This document shows, one piece after another, positions 59,045 to 64,000 of a stretch of DNA of 64,000 bases (position 1 is its first letter; every line of letters begins with the position of its first letter). This stretch comes from KBS-96 sp964247975. Lineage in GTDB: Bacteria > Acidobacteriota > Terriglobia > Bryobacterales > Bryobacteraceae. The notes under the pieces were generated by a model that was not told the DNA's origin, made no database searches, and was given only the letters and a program-made list of their open reading frames with translations. The DNA is taken from NCBI GenBank assembly GCA_964247975.1, contig CAXTWH010000020.1, positions 23,702-87,701 on the forward strand, in the 5' to 3' direction. The translations under genes were made by a program, and so were the position numbers.

Positions 59045-62000
59045 TTACGCTTCTACCTCAATTGGTCCCGTGCGGCGCTGACCGCGCGCCAGAAGCCGAT
59101 GCCGGAACCAATCCTGAAGGCGATCCAGAAACACATACACAACCGGAGTAGTGTAAAGAGTCAAGAGCTGGCTGACAATTAAACCGCCGATGATGGTGAT
59201 GCCTAAAGGACGGCGAAGCTCCGCGCCGGTGCCTGTTCCGAAGGCGAGCGGAACTGCGCCCAGCAGCGCGGCCATTGTGGTCATCAGGATGGGCCTGAAG
59301 CGCAGAATACAGGCTTCGTAGATCGAAGTCTCCGGAGTTTTGCCCTCATTCCGCTCAGCGGCAATGGCGAAGTCAATCATCATAATGGCATTTTTCTTCA
59401 CAATGCCGATCAGCAAAATAATGCCGATAATCGCGATGATGCTTAATTCCGTTTTAAACAACAGCAGCGCCAGCATCGCGCCGATTCCGGCAGAAGGCAG
59501 CGTGGAGAGAATCGTGATCGGATGAATGTAGCTTTCATACAAAATGCCAAGCACGATGTAAACGGTGGCGAGCGCGGCGGCAATCAGCAGCGGCTCACTG
59601 GCAAGTGATTGCTGATAAGCCTGCGCTGTTCCGGCGAAGGCCGTGTGAATGGTAGCGGGTAGTCCGATTTTGGTCGCTGCGGTATCAATTTCCTCTACGG
59701 CATCGCCCAGCGCAATGCCCGGCCTTAGATTGAATGAAATGGTGAAGGCTGGAAATAAACCCTGATGAGGAACGGCCAACGGCGCGGTTTGTGGAACAAA
59801 CGAAGCCAAAGCCGCCAGCGGAACTTGTTGGCCGCCGGGCGAGTGAACATAGATTTCCTGCAGGAATTCCGGATTCTGCCAGTATTCCGGAGCAGCTTCC
59901 ATCACCACGTGGTACTGATTCAGCGAGGAATACATCGTCGATACCTGGCGCTGCCCGAAGGCGTCGTAAAGCACGTTATCAAGCAACTGCGGAGAAATAC
60001 TGAACCGGGCAGCGGTCGCGCGATCGTAGGTAACCATCGACTGCAAACCTTTATCCTGTTGATCGCTGCTGACATCAGTGATAATCGATACTTTGCGCAG
60101 TTCATTCAGCATCAATGGCGCAAACGTGGAAAGGTCTTTCAAGTTGTCGCCACGCATGGTGAACTGATACTGCGCGTTGCTCATGCGTCCGCCGATGCGG
60201 ATATCTTGCGAGGCTTGCAGAAAAAGCGTGGCACCGGGGATTCGCATCAATTTAGGACGAAGCCGTGCAATCACATAATCCACGGAAATATTACGTTCGC
60301 CTAAAGGTTTTAACATCACAAACATGCGCGCCGTATTGAGCGTGCCGCCGCCTCCGCCGCCGGTAAAGCCGGTCGCTGTTGCTACTGCCGGATCGGCCTG
60401 CACAATGCTAATCATTTGTTGCAGAACCCGGTTCATAGCTTGAAAAGAAGTGTCCTGATCCGCTTGGATAGCACCCATTAAACGTCCGTTGTCCTGCTGC
60501 GGAAAGAATCCCTTCGGCACTCGAATAAACAACCACACATTAAGCGCAATCGTTCCCACCAGAATCAACAGCGTAATGGCGGGATGCCGCAGCACTACTT
60601 TCAAAGAACGGCCATAAGAGGCAATAACCCAGTTAAAAAAACGTTCGCTGGTGTTGTACAGCCATCCATGTGTTTCGTGAGCCTTCAACAGGTACGCGCA
60701 CATCATGGGCGTGGTGGTAAGAGAAACCAGCATGGAAACCGCGATGGCAACTGATAAGGTAACCGCGAACTCATGAAATAAACGGCCTACAATGCCGCCC
60801 ATCATCAACAAAGGAATAAATACGGCGACCAGCGAAATACTGATCGTCATTACCGTAAATCCCACTTCCTGCGCGCCTTTCAAAGCAGCCTGGAAGGGCG
60901 GCAAACCTTGCTCCAGATAACGGGTGATGTTTTCAATGACAACAATGGCGTCATCCACCACAAACCCGGTTGAAATCGTGAGCGCCATCAGCGACAGATT
61001 ATCGAGACTATATCCGAGTAGATACATCACCCCGAAAGTTCCAATCAACGACACGGGAACCGCGACGCTCGGAATCAAAGTGGTCCGCGCATTGCGCAGA
61101 AAAGCGAACACCACCAGAATCACCAGCAGAACTGAAATCACCAGTGTCCGCTCCACGTCGCGCACTGAAGCGCGGATGGTCGTTGTTTGATCCATTTCCA
61201 CAAAAACCTTGATAGATTGTGGAATCGCGGCTTCCAGTTGCGGCAGCGTCGCGCGAACGCGATCAACAGTATCAATAATGTTTGCTCCCGGCTGGCGAAA
61301 AACAATCAGCAGAACTGATGGCTTGCCATTGGAATAAGCCGCGTTGCGGATATCCTCTACGGAATCAGTCACTGTGGCCACATCGGAAACACGAACCGGC
61401 GCTCCGTTTTTGTAGGTGATGATGAGCGGCGCATATTCATACGCTTTAAATAGTTGGTCGCTTGCGCCTACTTCCCAGGTTGTTTGGCCGCTTGCAAAAT
61501 GTCCTTTCGGAGTATTGGCATTAGCGGTATTCAGCGCACTGCGCACTTGTTCCAGGCCGATACCATATTTGTTTAACATACGCGGATTCAATTCCACGCG
61601 AACGCCCGGCAACGAACTGCCGCCAACTGCGACCTGCCCGACGCCGCCGACCTGGGACAAGCGTTGCGCCATGATGGTGGAAGCCGCGTCATACATCTGG
61701 CCTTTGGTCAGAATGTCCGAGGTCAAAGCCAGAATTAAAATCGGCGAGTCAGCCGGATTCACTTTACGATAAGTCGGATTACTCGGCAGGTTGGCGGGCA
61801 GATAGCCGCGAGCTGCGTTAATTGCCGCCTGCACGTCGCGCGCCGCCGCATCGATGTTGCGGTTTAGATCGAATTGCAGCGTAATGCTGGAAACACCTAA
61901 CGTGCTGGAGGAAGTCATCTCGGTAACAGCGGCAATGCGCCCGAACTGACGCTCCAAAGGAGTTGCTACCGAAGAGGCCATCGTTTCCGGACTTGCACCC

Positions 62001-62155
62001 GGCAGCGCAGCGCCCACCGAAATGGTGGGAAAGTCCACCTGCGGCAGTGGAGACACGGGCAGAAGCTGAAAAGCCACTGCGCCGGCGAGAGCGACGGCGA
62101 TTGTCAATAGCGTTGTGGCTACAGGCCGTTGAATGAATGGTGCGGAAATGTTCAT
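59045..62155 (-). CDS. RND multidrug efflux inner-membrane pump (MdtB/MdtC-like)
   Basis: A 1036-residue HAE1/MdtBC-type proton-driven pump. The N-terminus is APFIQRPVATTLLTIAVALAG. The two porter domains contain LPQVDFPTISVGAALPGASPETM and the paralogous second half. Proton-relay Asp residues are in GFVVDDAIVVIENI (TM4) and the Lys in LIGIVKKNAIMMIDFA (TM10). It is complete and has no unusual insertion. Three bases separate it from the second pump gene, so the two probably assemble as an MdtBC-like heterotrimer. A membrane-fusion protein is expected upstream, outside the window. Confidence 0.94.
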   Translation of the reverse strand: MNISAPFIQRPVATTLLTIAVALAGAVAFQLLPVSPLPQVDFPTISVGAALPGASPETMASSVATPLERQFGRIAAVTEMTSSSTLGVSSITLQFDLNRNIDAAARDVQAAINAARGYLPANLPSNPTYRKVNPADSPILILALTSDILTKGQMYDAASTIMAQRLSQVGGVGQVAVGGSSLPGVRVELNPRMLNKYGIGLEQVRSALNTANANTPKGHFASGQTTWEVGASDQLFKAYEYAPLIITYKNGAPVRVSDVATVTDSVEDIRNAAYSNGKPSVLLIVFRQPGANIIDTVDRVRATLPQLEAAIPQSIKVFVEMDQTTTIRASVRDVERTLVISVLLVILVVFAFLRNARTTLIPSVAVPVSLIGTFGVMYLLGYSLDNLSLMALTISTGFVVDDAIVVIENITRYLEQGLPPFQAALKGAQEVGFTVMTISISLVAVFIPLLMMGGIVGRLFHEFAVTLSVAIAVSMLVSLTTTPMMCAYLLKAHETHGWLYNTSERFFNWVIASYGRSLKVVLRHPAITLLILVGTIALNVWLFIRVPKGFFPQQDNGRLMGAIQADQDTSFQAMNRVLQQMISIVQADPAVATATGFTGGGGGGTLNTARMFVMLKPLGERNISVDYVIARLRPKLMRIPGATLFLQASQDIRIGGRMSNAQYQFTMRGDNLKDLSTFAPLMLNELRKVSIITDVSSDQQDKGLQSMVTYDRATAARFSISPQLLDNVLYDAFGQRQVSTMYSSLNQYHVVMEAAPEYWQNPEFLQEIYVHSPGGQQVPLAALASFVPQTAPLAVPHQGLFPAFTISFNLRPGIALGDAVEEIDTAATKIGLPATIHTAFAGTAQAYQQSLASEPLLIAAALATVYIVLGILYESYIHPITILSTLPSAGIGAMLALLLFKTELSIIAIIGIILLIGIVKKNAIMMIDFAIAAERNEGKTPETSIYEACILRFRPILMTTMAALLGAVPLAFGTGTGAELRRPLGITIIGGLIVSQLLTLYTTPVVYVFLDRLQDWFRHRLLARGQRRTGPIEVEA

Positions 62156-62158
62156 GGT

Positions 62159-64000
62159 TTACTCTGCCGGCAGCGGTTCTGCATTAATTGCGCCACCGCT
62201 GCTTCGTTTCCGCGCAAAACGGATTGCTAGCCGGTCAAAGAACAGGTAAATCACCGGCGTGGTGTAAAGCGTTAACAACTGGCTGACAATTAAACCGCCA
62301 ACGATTGTGATGCCAAGCGGACGCCTCAGTTCCGCGCCGGTTCCGGTGCCGAGTGCCAAAGGAACACCGCCGAGCAGGGCCGCGAGCGTGGTCATCATAA
62401 TGGGTCGAAAGCGCAGCAAACACGCCTGGTAAATCGCTTCCAGCGGCTCTTTGCCTTCATGCCGTTCCGCTTCCAGCGCGAAATCGATCATCATGATGGC
62501 GTTCTTTTTTACAATGCCGATCAGCAGCACAATGCCGATTAAAGCAATGACGCTGAAATCGCTCCGGCAGATAAATAAGGCCAGCAGCGCGCCAACGCCG
62601 GCTGAAGGCAGCGTGGACAAAATCGTGATCGGATGAATGTAGCTTTCGTAGAGGACGCCAAGCACGATATAGACGGTGATAATCGCCGCCAGAATCAGCA
62701 CCGGTTCATTCGCGAGCGATGCCTGAAAAGCCTGCGCCGTGCCTTGAAATTCCGCTTGAATGCTCGCCGGCAAACCAATTTCATCTTTGGCTTTGTTCAC
62801 GGCATCTACAGCCTCGCCGAGCGAAGCGCCGGGCGCAAGATTAAATGATAAAGTCACCACCGGAAACTGCCCCTGGTGGTTCACCGTGATGGGAACGGTC
62901 TGCGTTTCAATCCGGGCGAACGTGCTCATCGGAATCTGGCCGCCGTTTGTAAACACGCTGGAAGAGGCCGCAGCGTTGGTGCCGAACACCTGGCTGGAAG
63001 CAGCGGTGCTTGATCCGCCTAAGGTGGAAGACGGTGTACCGGTGATGGAAGCAATCGCGCTGGTGCTGGTCGGCCCGGACGGCGCTTGCGTGGTGGAGCC
63101 GCCCGCTACCAGGCCTGTGGAACCGTTCGAAGAAGTTCCGGAGCGCACAAACAAGGAACGAAGATCAATCGGATTGTCCGTAAAGGTAGGCAGCAGTTCC
63201 AGCACAACATGATATTGGTTCAACTGCGTAAAGATGGTCGAGACCTGCCGCTGCCCGTAAGCATCGTAAAGCGTCTGGTCAATGATGGAAGGCGTGATGC
63301 CGAGCCGTGAAATAGTATCGCGATCCAGAACCAATCTTGTTTGCAGTCCCAGCACTTGCTGGTCGCTGGCAGCATCCCGAATTTCCGGCAGTGTTCTCAA
63401 CTTATCCAGCAGGCGCGGCGCATAGGTATTCAGTTCCGCCGCGCTTGGGTCTTCCAGCGTGTATTGGAATTGCGTGCGACTCACGCGATCTTCCACCGAA
63501 AGATCCTGAACCGGCTGCATGAAAAGCGTAATGCCCGCTACCTGTTCTACCTGCGGCTGCAAACGCCGGATCACATCAGTAGCGCTTGTCTTGCGCTCCT
63601 CCACCGGCTTCAAATTGATTTGAATGCGTCCGCTGTTCATGGTAGGGTTTGTGCCGTCAATGCCGATGAATGAGGACAAACTATCAACTGCCGGGTCTTT
63701 CAAAATGACTCTGGCCAAGGCCTGCTGGCGATTCGACATTTCCCCGAAAGAAACAGTCTGCGCCGCTTCCGAAATACCTTGAATGACGCCGGTATCCTGA
63801 ATCGGAAAAAATCCTTTAGGAATTCTCCAGAACAATAAACCTGTCAGAATCAGCGTGGCTAAGGCGACTAGCAGCGTAACGCCTTGAAACCGCAGCACAA
63901 ATTTCAGGGTTTTACCGTAGAAAGCAATCACAGCTTCAAAAGCTCGTTCCGAAGCATGGTAAAAACGGCTTTGTTTTGATGCCGGGGTGTGTTTCAGCAG
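62159..64000 (-). CDS. RND multidrug efflux inner-membrane pump, partial, with Ser/Thr-rich insertion
   Basis: The C-terminal ~613 residues of a second MdtBC-like pump; the frame is open to the right edge (LLKHTPASKQSRFYHASERAFEAVIAFYG), so the GTG at 63931 is internal. It has LFWRIPKGFFPIQDTG, NQYHVVLELLPTF and the TM10 Lys in LIGIVKKNAIMMIDFALEAE. Between FVRS and GGQIPMS it carries about 65 extra residues (62942-63142), almost all Ser, Thr, Gly, Ala and Pro. The paralogue has only ~5 residues there. The insertion is in the periplasmic porter/docking part. Confidence 0.92.
   Translation of the reverse strand: MLKHTPASKQSRFYHASERAFEAVIAFYGKTLKFVLRFQGVTLLVALATLILTGLLFWRIPKGFFPIQDTGVIQGISEAAQTVSFGEMSNRQQALARVILKDPAVDSLSSFIGIDGTNPTMNSGRIQINLKPVEERKTSATDVIRRLQPQVEQVAGITLFMQPVQDLSVEDRVSRTQFQYTLEDPSAAELNTYAPRLLDKLRTLPEIRDAASDQQVLGLQTRLVLDRDTISRLGITPSIIDQTLYDAYGQRQVSTIFTQLNQYHVVLELLPTFTDNPIDLRSLFVRSGTSSNGSTGLVAGGSTTQAPSGPTSTSAIASITGTPSSTLGGSSTAASSQVFGTNAAASSSVFTNGGQIPMSTFARIETQTVPITVNHQGQFPVVTLSFNLAPGASLGEAVDAVNKAKDEIGLPASIQAEFQGTAQAFQASLANEPVLILAAIITVYIVLGVLYESYIHPITILSTLPSAGVGALLALFICRSDFSVIALIGIVLLIGIVKKNAIMMIDFALEAERHEGKEPLEAIYQACLLRFRPIMMTTLAALLGGVPLALGTGTGAELRRPLGITIVGGLIVSQLLTLYTTPVIYLFFDRLAIRFARKRSSGGAINAEPLPAE

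Noticed and set aside
62159..63931. GTG at 63931 as the true start of the second RND pump
   Set aside because: The frame is open to the window edge and RND-like sequence continues upstream, so the gene is simply cut by the window.
1..64000. CRISPR array, IS element or prophage
   Set aside because: No regularly spaced direct repeats, transposase or phage structural genes were found; the only mobile-type genes are the two tyrosine recombinases.

Overview
The window looks like chromosomal DNA of a free-living Gram-negative bacterium, most likely Acidobacteriota (Terriglobia or Bryobacterales-like). This is an inference from gene content, not from a marker-gene comparison. Supporting features are a PadR regulator paired with a MacB-core permease-like protein carrying an R-x-E-W-rich prefix, a secreted FecR/DUF6600 protein, a TonB-dependent receptor, HemQ-type haem synthesis, a flgM-N-K-L block, and the yceD-rpmF-plsX order. 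GC content looks moderate by eye. No rRNA, tRNA, CRISPR array or IS element was found. Coding density is high and no gene-free stretch exceeds about 300 bases.

Region 1 (1-5.5 kb, minus strand) is a redox/aldehyde-type cluster: cupin, ABM monooxygenase, outer-membrane porin, Mn-type superoxide dismutase, YcaC-like hydrolase, SnoaL-like protein, and the FeS and FAD subunits of a molybdenum hydroxylase that runs off the left edge. Three of its genes are damaged or fused: an in-frame amber stop in the porin, a truncated hydrolase joined to the cupin, and a SnoaL remnant. Region 2 (5.7-11.4 kb) holds a TonB-dependent receptor, an acyltransferase-3 protein lacking the usual His, and the FecR/DUF6600 protein. 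Region 3 (11.4-14.5 kb) is flgM-flgN(?)-flgK-flgL. Region 4 (14.5-17.8 kb) has a histone-deacetylase-like amidohydrolase divergent from a type III polyketide synthase plus FAD oxidoreductase pair. Region 5 (18-30.3 kb) is mostly metabolic and stress genes: M48 protease, ilvE, a nagA-like gene, a second SOD, a 19-residue Lys-rich ORF, a complete three-subunit molybdenum hydroxylase, a CHASE3 histidine kinase, dienelactone hydrolase, suhB and hemQ.

Region 6 (30.3-39 kb) holds an ABC-2/TolC export operon, a membrane protein of unknown function and yceD-rpmF-plsX-dsbD. Region 7 (39-44 kb) is the most unusual part. A PLP decarboxylase is followed by two tandem paralogous tyrosine recombinases, divergent from a small HTH gene and a ScpA-like gene. 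The roughly 110-base divergent region contains two perfect inverted repeats. One has 14-base arms around a 7-base spacer, which is the geometry of a recombinase crossover site. Both recombinase genes appear to be leaderless.

Region 8 (44-51.8 kb) has an ABC-2 exporter, PadR, a MacB-core/zinc-ribbon membrane protein, a beta-propeller protein, an MFS transporter and an esterase. Region 9 (51.8-55.8 kb) is a pnkp-hen1 RNA-repair operon with all catalytic residues visible. Region 10 (56-64 kb) has a D-threonine-aldolase-like PLP enzyme and an RND multidrug efflux operon. That operon has two inner-membrane pumps, a small STAS protein and an outer-membrane factor, and one pump carries a Ser/Thr/Gly-rich insertion. 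It continues past the right edge.
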